The position numbers and the translations under genes are program-made. Under the pieces are notes generated by a model. The model saw only the letters and a list, made by a program, of their open reading frames with translations. It did not search any database and had not been told where the DNA came from. A stretch of DNA of 64,000 bases. Origin: JADJOY01 sp016713535 [NCBI: Deltaproteobacteria bacterium]. GTDB lineage: Bacteria; JADJOY01. Location: the NCBI GenBank assembly GCA_016713535.1, contig JADJOY010000008.1, positions 62,001 to 126,000 of the forward strand, in the 5' to 3' direction. Each line of letters starts with the position of its first letter. Position 1 is the stretch's first letter. Positions 35,127-46,767 of this stretch are shown here, in pieces.

Positions 35127-36806
35127 TCACGTCGCCGGATCGAGCTCGACGTCCGCGATCATGCCATCCGCCAGCCAGCCCGCGAGCAGCGTGGCGACTC
35201 GCGCGGGGGCCTCGTCGGCACCCACGAGCGCCCCCACCTCCTCGCACAGCTCGGCGAACGACCGTCCGGCGGCGAGCGCGGCCAGCGCGCGCCCCTCGAT
35301 CGGGTCGATCTCGCGATGCACAACCTGGTGTCCGAGGCGCCACACCCTCACCAGGGTCGGACGTCGCTCGGGGAGCGGCGGATCCGCCTCGGGCTCGCGC
35401 TCGTCGCGCGCGGCGGCCGAGGTCTCGTGGACCGCCCACTCGAGCTCGAGGAGCCGGAACGCCGGGACCGTCCGGAAGCGAAGGGTGGGCCACTCGTCGG
35501 GCGCGAATCCGGCCAGGGCGGTGGCATCGATCGTCTCCGAGTCGGCGCCGTCGAAGAGGTCCGTGAGCGTCCACTCGAGTCGCGCGAGGTCGCCGAGCCA
35601 CGGGCGCTCGCCGGCGAGGGCGTGCGCGGCGATGAACCCTGGCAGCGCCGCGCCCGCGTAACGCAGCGAGAAGTGCGTGGGAGGGTGGGCCAGCAGGTAG
35701 TCGGTGACGAGGTTGTGGAAGCTGGCGGAGCCGAGTAGCCGAGCGACGGTGGGGAAGTCCTCGCGCACCACGTCGAGGAGCCGCGCGAAGTACATGTTCG
35801 CGTAGACGTCGAGGCGCTCGACGGCGGAGAGGCGCTCGTCGCTGACGAGCACGGCGCCGAGGGCGATGGCCTCGGGGTCTCCCTCCGCGACCAGCCCCTT
35901 GGCGACTCCCTCAGGCGCGGTGATCAGACGCCACAGCAGCCGTTCCGTGCGATCGAGGTGCCAGGCGGGCTCGGCCATGGACGTTCTCCGCGATGCGGCG
36001 CGCGTGGAGTCGAGCTCGAGCTCGAGCTCGGCGAGGGGCGGGATGCGATCGTCCCGCTCGATGAGGCAGCTCACGTCACCGAAGCGCGCCACGGCGCGCT
36101 CGTAGAGCTGCCACACCGGGTCGATGATCGGGTGGTCGTGGGTGTCGAGGATGTAGCGCCCGTGGTTCGTGTGGCCCGCGAGGTGGAACTGCGCGACCCG
36201 CTCGACGGGGATGCCGGCCAGGTACTCGTCGGCGTCGAAGCCGTGATTGAAGGCGCTCACGTAGACGTTGTTGACGTCGAGCAAGAGCCAGCAGTCGGCA
36301 TCCGCGCTCAGCCGCGCCAGGAATTCCCACTCGCTCATCGACGACGACACGAAGCGCATGTAGCTCGACGGGTTCTCGATCAGGATCCGTCGCCCCAGGA
36401 AGTCCTGGACCTGACGCACGCGGGTGGTCACGTGGGCGAGAGCCTCTTCGGTGTAGGGCAGGGGCAGGAGGTCGTGGGCGTTGTGACCGCCGACGCCGGT
36501 CCAGCACAGATGATCCGAGACCAGCGCCGGTTCGATGCGCCGCTCGAGGTCGCGGAGCTGGCGTAGGTAATCCCCCGTCGAGTGGGTCGGTGGAGCCGAT
36601 CGAGAGCGACACGCCGTGCATCACGACCGGGAACGCGCGCGCACTTGCTCCAGGATCCACAGCGGTCGTCCGCCCGGGATCATGTAGTTCTCGGAGATGA
36701 CCTCGAACCAGTCCACCCGAGGCTCGCCGTCGAGCACGTCGGAGTAGTGGACGGTGCGCAGGCCGAGCCCGTGCCCGAGGCGAGGGATCTCGGCGGATCG
36801 TGTCAT
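35127..36806 (-). CDS. BufB-BufC fusion (DUF692/MNIO enzyme plus DUF2063), two compensating frameshifts
   Basis: The N-terminal half is a DUF692 (multinuclear iron oxidase, MNIO) TIM barrel: GHGLGLRTVHYSDVLDGEP, DWFEVISENYM, VVMHGVSLSIGS, VSDHLCWTG, RILIENPSSYMRF, LLLDVNNVYVSAFNHGFD and HLAGHTNHGRYILDTHDHP, which contain the expected His/Asp/Glu metal ligands. The C-terminal half, from about residue 300, is a DUF2063 (BufC-like) domain: WRLITAPEGVAKGL, VYANMYFARLLDVVREDFP, HPPTHFSLRYAG. Such pairs modify Cys residues in small bufferin-type peptides. No BufA-like precursor is visible in the window. The frame leaves at 36632-36642 (a GC repeat) and returns at the C5 run 36572-36576. The total is about 559 residues. 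Confidence 0.85.
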
Positions 36807-37019
36807 CGGAGTGATCGTCGAAGGGCGGGCTTACCCGGGGCGAGTCTCCCCGATCACGGCGATCGGAAGCAAGGGACCCCTGTCGCAGACCCTCGACGAT
36901 AGGTCGCGGCGGACGCGGAAAACGTTACAAGGTCGCGTTCGGCGTGCGATCGGCTGCCGCGCCCGTGGACGGCCCCGGCGGTCGCGGTAGACTCGGCCGT
37001 CCTCGCACCCGCCAATCCC

Positions 37020-38578
<1,559 letters not shown>

Positions 38579-38582
<4 letters not shown>

Positions 38583-39195
38583 GATCGGTGCGCTGTGAGC
38601 GCTGCGGGTTCGTGCAGGCGGAGCGGGCCACGTGCCGCAGTGTGGCCACGCCCTCGTCGTGGGCGGCGCGGAACGCGAGCCGTCGATCGGGTTGCCCGAC
38701 GAGCCCGAGCAGGCGCTCGCGACCGCCGAAGGCGGTGAGGAAGCGGTGCTCGCGCTCGAGGACGCGGAGCAGGTGCGGTTCGCGGTCGGGGCCGGACGGG
38801 GTCGGATTCGCGGGCGCGGCGAGGCGATGGTCGCGGTTCCGTCCGCGCCCGAGCCCGAGCGCCTGACGGTGGTGGCGGAGCGCGCCGAGGTCGAGCCGGT
38901 ACCGTCGGCGAACGTCGAGGTTGTAGCCGAGGTTCGGGCCGAGGCTTCGCCGAAGAAGGGTCCGGCCGAGCCGATCACGCGGATCCGGAGCGTCGCGCTC
39001 ACCGCGACCCTCGACCCCGCGGGGCAGGTGATGATCGAGTTCCAGTGCAGGAAGTGCGATCGCTACGGTGTGCTTCTCGTCCCGCCGGACCTGATGGAGC
39101 AGGGAATCGAGGGCGAGTGCGGTGGGTGTCACCGGTCCGCGCCGATGACGCGCGTCGAGCTCGAGGCGAAGCGCTTCGACCGTTACGACGGTTGA
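38579..39195 (+). CDS. Zinc-ribbon protein, one frameshift near the N-terminus
   Basis: GTG38579 (overlapping the ATPase stop) opens RSVRCERCGFVQAERATC, and after a break at 38632-38638 (a C missing in tgccg) continues as PQCGHALVVGGAE, giving the four Cys of a zinc ribbon (CERC, CPQC). A low-complexity Glu/Ala/Val linker follows, then a second ribbon FQCRKCDRY and ECGGCHRSAPM near the C-terminus. The corrected length is about 205 residues. Its function is unknown; coupling to the Ycf46-like ATPase suggests a partner role. The 3' end overlaps the convergent P1 peptidase gene by 13 nt. Confidence 0.65.
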
Positions 39196-40244
39196 GCTCG
39201 CCGCCCCCGTGAGCGGCGCCCGGGCCGGGCTCCGTGCGCGAGCGCCAGGTCGCTGCTCGCTGGCAGCCCGAACATCGCCCACGCGGAGCGCGCCGCGTCC
39301 ACCACCGCGGCGGCCGTGAGATCGGCGGCGAGCGAGCCGAGCGCATTCGGATCGGTGAGGCGGTCGCCGGTCGAGAGCGCGAAGACCACGTCTCCGTCGT
39401 AGAGCGTGGGTGCCGGGCGCAGCGCGCGAAGCATGCCCGCGCTCGCCATCCGCGCGAGACGCTGGGCGCCGATCTTGTCGAGGCGCGCGGAGGTTGCGAC
39501 CACGACCAGCGTGGTGTTCTGGAAGGTGGCGCGCTGGATCCGGCTCGGGTCGCGGATCCACTCTCCCGAGCCGACCAGCGAGCGTGAGCGCCGGCTGCGC
39601 CGTGTCCCCGCGATGGGGCGCCCGGAGGCAGGGTCGACGATGTCGCCGTACGGGTTCGCCACCGCGACCGCGAGCACCTCCGCCCCATCGGGAAGCGTGC
39701 CGGCCGCAGCCCCCAGGCCGGCCTTGGTGGCGCACGTGATGCCGAGCAGCTTGCCGCAGCTCGCACCGGTCCCGGCGCCGACGCATCCCACCTCGAGACG
39801 GTGCGAGCTCGCCGACTCGCACGCGAGGCGCGCCAGGTCGGCGGTGGGCACCGCGCGGGGATCGCCGGCATTGAGATCGAACAGGATGGCCGTCGGCACG
39901 ATCGGGACCACCCGCTTGCCCACGGGAAAGCCGCGTCCGCGGGCCTCCAGGAAGGCGACCACCCCCTGCGTGGCATCGAGCCCGAAACCGCTCCCACCCG
40001 CGAGCACCAGTCCCTGGATGACCGGGACGAGGTGCATGGGGTCGAGGGAGTCCGCCTGGCGGGTGCCCGACGCGAAACCCGCGACGTGCACTCCAGCGAC
40101 TGCGCCGTCCTCGACGAGGAAGACGGTGATGCCGGTGCCGCCGTCCGGGTCGCTCGCGTGCCCGATCCTGAGACCGGGCACGCGGATCGGCCGATGACGT
40201 GGAGCGGGGGTGGCGGGCGCTCTGGGCGCGCGTGTTCGAGGCAT
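39183..40244 (-). CDS. P1 family (S58, DmpA/BapA-like) peptidase
   Basis: This 353-residue Ntn-type aminopeptidase matures by self-cleavage. The N-terminal VPGLRIGHASDPDGGTGITV, GFASGTRQADSLDP, LVLAGGSGFGLDATQGVVAFLE, CVGAGTGASCGKLLG and GTLPDGAEVLAVAVANPYGD are family motifs. FQNTTLVVVATSA contains the Asn-Thr cleavage site with Thr as nucleophile, where DmpA has Gly-Ser. It has no signal peptide, so it is cytosolic. It is downstream of comM and the 59-residue gene on the same strand. Confidence 0.92.
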   Translation of the reverse strand: MPRTRAPRAPATPAPRHRPIRVPGLRIGHASDPDGGTGITVFLVEDGAVAGVHVAGFASGTRQADSLDPMHLVPVIQGLVLAGGSGFGLDATQGVVAFLEARGRGFPVGKRVVPIVPTAILFDLNAGDPRAVPTADLARLACESASSHRLEVGCVGAGTGASCGKLLGITCATKAGLGAAAGTLPDGAEVLAVAVANPYGDIVDPASGRPIAGTRRSRRSRSLVGSGEWIRDPSRIQRATFQNTTLVVVATSARLDKIGAQRLARMASAGMLRALRPAPTLYDGDVVFALSTGDRLTDPNALGSLAADLTAAAVVDAARSAWAMFGLPASSDLALAHGARPGRRSRGRRAQPS

Positions 40245-40316
40245 CTCGAGTGGGTGGGCCGTTCGAGGCGCGAATCGCTACCACGCAGCTCCCGTGCGAG
40301 CAAGCGACCCTGGCGT

Positions 40317-40496
40317 TCACGCGGGTTCTGGACGCTGCTCCTCGCGGCGCTCGCGGATGTGAAGCTTGCCGTTGAGCGGCAGGCAGTCGAGGCGAACGTT
40401 GAGCGAGCCGTCCGAGTTGTCGAAGGCCACCCCGACCCGCTGCCACACCGGGCGCTCGAGACCTTCGCGTTCGATGATGTTCCACACGTATTTCAT
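40317..40496 (-). CDS. Conserved-looking 59-residue protein
   Basis: [20 protein letters not shown] followed by VGVAFDNSDGSLNVRLDCLP and LNGKLHIRERRE. I believe similar small proteins of unknown function exist in many proteobacteria (ending LPLNGKLQIRD). GGAGGAGA 5 nt upstream is near perfect. The start overlaps the comM stop (ATGA), so it is translated with comM. Confidence 0.8.
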   Translation of the reverse strand: MKYVWNIIEREGLERPVWQRVGVAFDNSDGSLNVRLDCLPLNGKLHIRERREEQRPEPA

Positions 40497-42082
40497 GGGT
40501 TCTCCTCCCAGCAACGCAGTTGCACGGCCTCTGCCACGTGGGCGAGGGCGATGCCTTCCTGCGCCGCCAGATCTGCGATCGTTCGGGACACCTTCAGAAT
40601 GCGCGCGTGGGCACGCGCCGAGAGCTTGAAGCGGTCCATGGCGCGCTTGAGCAACGCCGAGGCCTCCGGCTCCACGGTGCACCAGCGCTCGAGCTGCGAC
40701 TCGTCCATCACGGCGTTGGTGGTGGTCTCCGAGTCGCCGAACCGGCGGCGCTGGCGCTCGCGAGCGCCCACGACCTGGTCGCGGATCTCCCGGCTCGCGG
40801 GTCCGGTCGCGGGTCCGGTGAGCTGGTCGAACGACGGCGACGGCACGTGCACCGTGAGGTCGATGCGATCGAGGAGCGGCCCCGAGATCCGACCCTGGTA
40901 GCGGCGCACCTCGCCGGGGTCGCACGTACACGCCCGCTGCGCGTCGCCGCGGTAGCCGCACGGGCAGAGGTTCATCGCCGCGACCAGCATGAAGCGCGCG
41001 GGATAGGCGAGGGTGAGAGCGGCCCGCCCGATCGCCACGCGGCCATCCTCGAGGGGCTGGCGCAACACCTCCAGCACCCCGCGGCGGAACTCCGGCAGCT
41101 CGTCCAGGAAGAGCACCCCATGGTGCGCGAGGCTGACCTCGCCTGGGCGCGGGATGCTGCCGCCGCCGGCGAGCCCGGCGTCCGAGATCGTGTGGTGAGG
41201 CGCTCGGAACGGCCGTTCACAGAGGAGCCCGCTGCCGGGGCGCAGCCGCCCTGCGACCGAGTGGATCTGGGTCGCCTCGATCGCCTCGGTGAACGTGAGG
41301 GGCGGCAGGATTCCGGGCAGGGAGCGGGCGAGGAGGGTCTTTCCCGAGCCGGGTGGCCCGACCAGCAGCAGGTTGTGACCTCCCGCGGCGGCGATCGAGA
41401 GGGCCCGCTTCGCCGCGACCTGGCCCCGTACTCGCGTCAAGTCGGGCGCCCGGGGCCGGTTCAGCTCGTCGAGGATCGGCAGGCTCCGCAACACGTGCGG
41501 CAGCTCGTGCGCGCCCGCGAGGTGCGCGGCGACCTCGCGCAGGTCGTGGGCTGCGAGGACGCGGATGCCCTCGACGAGCGCGGCCTCCACCGCGTTCTCG
41601 GCGGGGACGATGACGTTGACGAGCGACGCCTCGTGGGCCGCGGCCGCGAGGCAGAGCGCACCACGCACCGGGCGGATCGAGCCGTCGAGACCGAGCTCGC
41701 CGACGATCAGGTGCTGGTCGAGCCGCGTCTCCGGGATCTGGCCGCGCGCCGCGAGGATCGCGTCGGCGATCGGCAGGTCGAGCGCGGTGCCGTCCTTGCG
41801 AAGGTCCGCGGGGGCGAGGTTCACGGTCACGCGGCCTTCGGGGAACGGATACCCCGAGTTGATGATCGCGGCGCGGATGCGGTCCTTGCCCTCACGCACC
41901 GCGCCGTCGGGGAGTCCCACCGTCTGGAACGAGGGCAGACCGACGTTTCGCGCGTCGACCTCGACACGGATCGGGTGGCCAGCCACGCCCTGCAGCGTTC
42001 CCGACCACACCCACGCGGTGTCGCGGGCGGGGGCGGGTGGTGGCGGCGGCTCGAAGCACGGCTCGGCGCTGGGCTCGGACAT
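40493..42082 (-). CDS. comM: YifB/ComM-family Mg-chelatase-like AAA+ ATPase
   Basis: This 529-residue protein has an N-terminal Lon-like ChlI fold ([66 protein letters not shown]), the AAA module with Walker [36 protein letters not shown], Walker [13 protein letters not shown], the Cys insert CPCGY with CTC, and the C-terminal [19 protein letters not shown]. ComM is a branch-migration helicase that assists integration of transforming DNA. ATG42082 is chosen over upstream in-frame codons since the family begins just ahead of the VWSGTLQG segment. Confidence 0.94.
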   Translation of the reverse strand: MSEPSAEPCFEPPPPPAPARDTAWVWSGTLQGVAGHPIRVEVDARNVGLPSFQTVGLPDGAVREGKDRIRAAIINSGYPFPEGRVTVNLAPADLRKDGTALDLPIADAILAARGQIPETRLDQHLIVGELGLDGSIRPVRGALCLAAAAHEASLVNVIVPAENAVEAALVEGIRVLAAHDLREVAAHLAGAHELPHVLRSLPILDELNRPRAPDLTRVRGQVAAKRALSIAAAGGHNLLLVGPPGSGKTLLARSLPGILPPLTFTEAIEATQIHSVAGRLRPGSGLLCERPFRAPHHTISDAGLAGGGSIPRPGEVSLAHHGVLFLDELPEFRRGVLEVLRQPLEDGRVAIGRAALTLAYPARFMLVAAMNLCPCGYRGDAQRACTCDPGEVRRYQGRISGPLLDRIDLTVHVPSPSFDQLTGPATGPASREIRDQVVGARERQRRRFGDSETTTNAVMDESQLERWCTVEPEASALLKRAMDRFKLSARAHARILKVSRTIADLAAQEGIALAHVAEAVQLRCWEENP

Positions 42083-42294
42083 GGCGGGACCGCGGAGCGC
42101 AAGGCCCGTGCCGGCCGACACCCGCCTCGGTGGATCGCGAGATCGCGTGCAACGCGTGGAATTCCGCACCACCGCGACGCCGGCGCGGGGGCGGGCCGCG
42201 TCGTCCGAGGCGCGCCGGAGCGCCCTCGCGGACGCACCCGCGCCGTCGCCGTGGCCTTGACGGCCACCCGGACGCGCGGAAATCCTCGCGCGAC

Positions 42295-43004
42295 ATGAGC
42301 AAGGGTCGAGCCTCCACCGGGCCGGTCACGCGGCCGGGCCGTTTCGTGTATCCCTGGCCGCGCCCGTCGGTGACCGCCGACGTGGCCCTCTTTCGCCTCT
42401 CGTCGCTCGTCGCGCCCGCACGGCTCGAGGTGCTGTTGATCCGACGGGGGCGTCCGCCGTTCGCGGGGGCCTGGGCCCTGCCTGGCGGCTTCGTCGATCG
42501 CGACGAGGATCTGCCGGTCGCCGCCGCTCGTGAGCTCGAGGAGGAGACCGGGGTGCGCAAGCCTCGTATCGAGCAGGTCGGCGTCATCGGCACCCCGGCC
42601 GCGATCCGCGCGGCCACACCGTGACCGCGCTCTACGTCGCCGCGACCGATCGGGCGCGCGCGGCCGCGACCGCGGGCGACGACGCGAGCGAGGTCGGCTG
42701 GTTCCCGCCCGACGAACTCCCGGCGCTCGCGTTCGACCACGGCGAGCTGGTGGCGTGGGCGGTGGCGCACCTGCGCGATCGGGTCGGTCGCACGCCGGTC
42801 TTCTTCGATCTGCTCCCGCGGCGGTTCCGCGGCGCCGAGCTCACGGCGGCGTGGAGCGCTGTCACCGGCTCGAAGCGCGGCCTCGCCGGCGAGCTCCGGC
42901 GCTGGGTCACGAGCGGAGCGCTGATCGCCGATGGCGATCGCCACCACCTCGACCGGCGCGCGCTCGCGCGTCTCGATCCGCTCGCGCTCCGTGCGGGCCG
43001 ATGA
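42295..43004 (+). CDS. Nudix domain protein with NrtR-like winged helix, one frameshift
   Basis: The Nudix box is [24 protein letters not shown] (glycine, glutamates and REL-EE spacing intact), preceded by [17 protein letters not shown]. The C-terminal part [21 protein letters not shown] followed by [12 protein letters not shown] looks like the winged helix of NrtR-type regulators of NAD metabolism. The frame breaks at 42592-42597 (cccgg): VGVIGTP should continue as [15 protein letters not shown]. One inserted base restores about 236 residues. It could be an ADP-ribose/NAD-related hydrolase, a regulator, or both. The GT4 gene overlaps its stop (ATGA). Confidence 0.82.
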
Positions 43005-44197
43005 GCGCATCGCGCGCAGCCCTCCGCATCCTCTACGTCGCGCCCGGCGTGCGCGTGCCGGGCCAGGACGGCGGATCGTCGCATACCGCCGCGCTGACGC
43101 GCGCGCTCGCGCGACGTGGGCACCTGGTGAACGCGTTCGTGCGTGGCGTCGGTGACGAGCACCGGGACGGGGTGTTGTGGGTGCGGCGCCGCGGTCTCTT
43201 CGAGCAGCGCTACCTCGAGTGGACGGCGGCGAGCGCGGTCGCGGCGGAGGTGCGGCGCTGTCGAGCCGAGGTCGTCGTCGAGCGCTACTCGAGCTTCGGC
43301 GGCGCCGGGGTGCGCGCCGCCGCCCGCCTCGGGCTACCCGCGTTGCTGGAGGTGAATTCGCCGGCCTTCGATCCGCCGGAGTCGTTGCGGGGTCGGATCG
43401 ATGGCTGGATTCCGGGTCGGCCGGTTCATCGGTATCGCGAGTGGGTGCTGGACCACGCGGCCTTCGTGTACGCGACCTCACCTCACCTGGTGGCTCCCGA
43501 GCGCCGAGGTGCCCGCTTTCGCACGGTCACCAACGGCTTCGATCCAGAGCGGTTTCGACCCGACGGCGAGCGCGCCGAGCTCGGGTTCCCGCCGCACACG
43601 ATGGTGTTCGTGCTGGTGTCGAGCTTCCGCGGCTGGCACGGCGCCCGGGAGCTGGTCGAGGCGGGTGGCCGCCTCGCCGCGCGGGGGCGTCGCGACTTCG
43701 CCCTGGCGCTGGTCGGCGACGGGCCGGAGCGCGCCCCCGCGCTCGCCCTGGCCGAACGCCACGGCCTGCGCGAGCGGGTGTGGGCGCCGGGGGCCGTGAG
43801 CCCGTCTCGGGTACCGGAGATCCTGCGCGGCGCTCACGTGGGCGTCGCGCCGTTCGCGACCGCGCGGCACCCGGACCTCGCGATCGGCTTCTTCTGGTCG
43901 CCGATCAAGCTCTTCGAGTACATGGGGACGGGACTGCCCGTGATCACGACCCGCCTCGACGCGCTCGAGCGCTGCGTACGCCACGGCGTGGAAGGTCTCT
44001 TGATCGGCGACGGCGCCGTCGACGAGCTGGCCGCGGCGATGGAGCGCTTGCTCGACGATCGGGCGTGCGCTCGAGCGATGGGGGCGGCGGCGCGCGCGCG
44101 AGCGCTCGCCGAGTTCACGTGGGACGCGCAGGCGCGTGTGGTCGAGGACCTGGCGCAAAGGGCCGTGGTCGCGTTCGCGTCGTCTCCACGTCGCTGA
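43001..44197 (+). CDS. GT4 family glycosyltransferase
   Basis: This 398-residue GT-B enzyme has the N-terminal VAPGVRVPGQDGGSSHTAAL loop, the acceptor-domain VVVERYSSFGGAGVRAA, then the nucleotide-sugar domain with VTNGFDPERFRP, LVGDGPERAPALALAERHGL and FFWSPIKLFEYMGTGLPVITT (EX7E-like motif: the residues around KLFEYMG). It is likely to add a hexose to a surface glycan. ATG43001 overlaps the Nudix stop. It converges with the membrane gene at 44205. Confidence 0.9.
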   Translation: MSASRAALRILYVAPGVRVPGQDGGSSHTAALTRALARRGHLVNAFVRGVGDEHRDGVLWVRRRGLFEQRYLEWTAASAVAAEVRRCRAEVVVERYSSFGGAGVRAAARLGLPALLEVNSPAFDPPESLRGRIDGWIPGRPVHRYREWVLDHAAFVYATSPHLVAPERRGARFRTVTNGFDPERFRPDGERAELGFPPHTMVFVLVSSFRGWHGARELVEAGGRLAARGRRDFALALVGDGPERAPALALAERHGLRERVWAPGAVSPSRVPEILRGAHVGVAPFATARHPDLAIGFFWSPIKLFEYMGTGLPVITTRLDALERCVRHGVEGLLIGDGAVDELAAAMERLLDDRACARAMGAAARARALAEFTWDAQARVVEDLAQRAVVAFASSPRR

Positions 44198-44204
44198 CGC
44201 GGCG

Positions 44205-45578
44205 TCAGCGATGGAACGGAGTGTGGGAGACGAGCTCGCGGAGCGTGGGATAGGGACCACGTCGCCCGGGGGTGTGCACGAGCCACTGGTACTCGACGAG
44301 CAGCAGCCCGTTCCACGCCACCAGCGCCGCGCTGAGCGCCAGCGCGACGGACCGCCTGCGGCCTGCCGTGAGCGTGTCGAGGAGGGCCGCGAACCCGATC
44401 GCGAAGATCGCGGTCGCGCCCACGAGGCGTCTCGAGCCGTATGCGGAGCCGAGACCGTGGTGCACGGTGCCCTCGACGTAGATCTGCAACGCGAACGCGA
44501 GCCCGAGGGAGGCCGCGAGGAGTGGCTCTCGACGCCGGAACGAGGCCAGGCCGACCACCGCGAACAGGGTCAGCGGTGTCCAGGTGAAGAGCCCGCCTGC
44601 GTCCAGCGACACGAGCGCAGCGGCGATGTCGGGCCGAGTCCAGCGCACCCACGTCTCCCCCTGGGGCACCGTCAGCCACTTGCCGTAGATCTCGTGCCAA
44701 ACCCACATCTGCGGGGTGAACGCCACGAACGCGGCGAGCGCCGCGAGCGCGACGAAGCGCATCACCTCGAGACGCTCGCTATTGTGGGTGCCACGAGCCG
44801 CCAGGCGCGAGACCAGCGCCAGGGCCGGAACGATCGCGAACAACACGTCCTGCCAGCGCACCAGCGTCATGAGCCCGGCGGTGCAGCCGAGCGCGAGCGC
44901 ACCGCGGGGCGTCAACCGCTCGCGGACCGCTAGCCAGGTGCTCAGGAACGCCGTGACCACGAAGAACGAGCTGGCGTGGGCGTAGGTCGGTGAGATCAGG
45001 GTGTAGTAGACGAGCGGGGTGGCGAGAATCGTGGCGAGCGCCGCGACGAGCGCCGTCACGGCATCGAACCAGCGCCGCAGCAGCCTCACCAACAGCAGAG
45101 CGCCGAGCCACGAGTAGACGATTCCGGCGAGACACATGGCGCCCTGTGCACACCAGCCGTAGCCATCCGTGCGACCGCCGAGCGCACCGTCGAGGACGAT
45201 TCCGACGGCCACCAGCGGCGCGGCCAGGATCGCGGTCCCGAGGGCGAACGGGCTCGACGCCTTGCCGGTGACGGTTCGCTGCCACTTGAGCGGCTCGGGT
45301 GCGCCGCCTCGCAACGTCTCGAGGTCGTTGGTCAGGTCGACGTCGTGGTCGACCAGCAGCGACGGTAGGTAGGCGTAGTAGAAGAGGGCGTCGCCCGCGA
45401 TCAGGCGGCCGCGACTCGCGCCATGCGTGATCGTGTACCCGAAGAAGAGCAGAGCGAAGCCGAGATACAGCGCGCCGATCACGCGCCCCGGATGTCGTGC
45501 CGCGAGCTCGAGAGGGGCCCTCGGGAGCCGCCGCGCCGAATCGGGCTCAGCGCCGTCCGCGCGCTCTGAGCTGGACAT
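44205..45578 (-). CDS. Multispanning membrane protein, GT39/GT-C-like
   Basis: This 457-residue protein has about ten hydrophobic helices. The first large loop reads GDALFYYAYLPSLLVDHDVDLTND, an acidic motif seen in a family of bacterial GT-C-like membrane proteins. A second loop has VHHGLGSAYGSRRLVG. No soluble domain. It is probably a polyprenyl-sugar-dependent transferase, but the family is uncharacterised. It is downstream of fabI by 39 nt on the same strand. Confidence 0.7.
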   Translation of the reverse strand: MSSSERADGAEPDSARRLPRAPLELAARHPGRVIGALYLGFALLFFGYTITHGASRGRLIAGDALFYYAYLPSLLVDHDVDLTNDLETLRGGAPEPLKWQRTVTGKASSPFALGTAILAAPLVAVGIVLDGALGGRTDGYGWCAQGAMCLAGIVYSWLGALLLVRLLRRWFDAVTALVAALATILATPLVYYTLISPTYAHASSFFVVTAFLSTWLAVRERLTPRGALALGCTAGLMTLVRWQDVLFAIVPALALVSRLAARGTHNSERLEVMRFVALAALAAFVAFTPQMWVWHEIYGKWLTVPQGETWVRWTRPDIAAALVSLDAGGLFTWTPLTLFAVVGLASFRRREPLLAASLGLAFALQIYVEGTVHHGLGSAYGSRRLVGATAIFAIGFAALLDTLTAGRRRSVALALSAALVAWNGLLLVEYQWLVHTPGRRGPYPTLRELVSHTPFHR

Positions 45579-45617
45579 GCGCCTCTCGGTCCACGCGCGG
45601 CGGTTGGGCGGGGAACC

Positions 45618-46526
45618 TCAAAGCACCAGCGCGGTCGAGAGGCCGCAGTCGACGTGCAGCACCTGGCCCGTGATCTTGCGGGCCAGGTCGCTACCCAGGA
45701 AGAGCGCCGAGCCGGCGACGTCTTCCTGCGACACCACGTCGGGGAGCGCCGAGCGCCATGCGAAGTCGTCCTGGACGTAGCGCCAGGCGGCGGTCGCGAC
45801 GGTGATGTCCTCGTGGCCGCCTGGGCCGAGCTCGGCCCGCGCCGCCTCGACCGCGAGACGAGTGAGCTGGCCGCGCTGGTGGTGCGCCGCGTCCGGCTCC
45901 TTCAGGAACGCCAGGATCTCGCCGAGCGCAGCGACGGTCTGCACCGGCCCGGGGGAGATCGCGTTGACGCGGATGCGCCGTGGACCGAGCTCGAGGGCGA
46001 GGTAACGCACCGTCGCCTCGAGCGCGGCCTTGGCGATCCCCATCGTGCCGTACATGGGCATCGCGCGTTGGGACGCCTGGAACGTGAGCGTCATGACGCT
46101 CGCCCACTCGCGCAGGTAGGGCGACGCATGGCGCACCACCGTCGAGAGCGAGTGCGAGGAGATCTCGAGGCCGAGCGCGTAGCCCGCCGCGCTCACCTGC
46201 GACGGCGGTGCGTTGAAGAACTCGGGAGGGCCGTACGCGACACCGTGGACCAAGACGTCCACCGGATCGTCCTGGAAGCGGCCGAAGAACGCCGCCAGCT
46301 CGTCGTCCTTGGTGACGTCGCAGCGCAGGCCCTCGATGGTGGGCTGCTCGGCCAGAAGCAGTCGCACTCGGCTGAAGAACTTCTGCTGGTACCCGATGCG
46401 CACCCGCGCACCCTGCGCGGCGAACGCCTTGGCGATCGCCCACGCGAGGCTCGACGCATCGGCGACACCCAGCACGACCACGTGCTTGCCGGCGAGTCCG
46501 AGCCCGGTCTGCGTTGCGTCGCTCAT
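45618..46526 (-). CDS. fabI: Enoyl-ACP reductase (FabI type, NADH)
   Basis: This 302-residue SDR protein reduces trans-2-enoyl-ACP in fatty acid elongation. Cofactor loop VLGVADASSLAWAIAKAFAAQGA (FabI-type GVA..SLAWAIA), CDVTKDDE, VHGVAYGPP, and the YX6K catalytic pair in MYGTMGIAKAALEA with the earlier ASVMTLTFQAS. RIRVNAISPGPVQT and GQVLHVDCG complete the fold. It is slightly longer than E. coli FabI because of an insertion around LAFLKEPDAAHHQRGQ. It could serve either primary fatty acid synthesis or the lipid synthase encoded 5 kb away. Confidence 0.93.
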   Translation of the reverse strand: MSDATQTGLGLAGKHVVVLGVADASSLAWAIAKAFAAQGARVRIGYQQKFFSRVRLLLAEQPTIEGLRCDVTKDDELAAFFGRFQDDPVDVLVHGVAYGPPEFFNAPPSQVSAAGYALGLEISSHSLSTVVRHASPYLREWASVMTLTFQASQRAMPMYGTMGIAKAALEATVRYLALELGPRRIRVNAISPGPVQTVAALGEILAFLKEPDAAHHQRGQLTRLAVEAARAELGPGGHEDITVATAAWRYVQDDFAWRSALPDVVSQEDVAGSALFLGSDLARKITGQVLHVDCGLSTALVL

Positions 46527-46767
46527 GCCTTGATCTCGAAAGGGAACGTGAAAAGTCGGATCCGGTGCGTGGAGGGGCCGAAGCTAGCATGGCGGCGGAG
46601 AACCTGGGAACCGCAGCACGCTGATTCGTGACGTCACGCGGTCGGAGCTCGCACCGCATGCGCCGAGCGTGGCTGGACAAGACGCGCGCTCGTCCGTAGG
46701 CTCGCCCTCCGCTCGTGTGACCGCGCCACATCCGACGAAGCCACGTGTCGACCGCCAGGAGGATCCG

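Noticed and set aside
42295-43004. Programmed frameshift in the Nudix gene
   Set aside because: The break is at an ordinary CCCCGG run without a slippery heptamer plus pseudoknot, and the window has many similar breaks.
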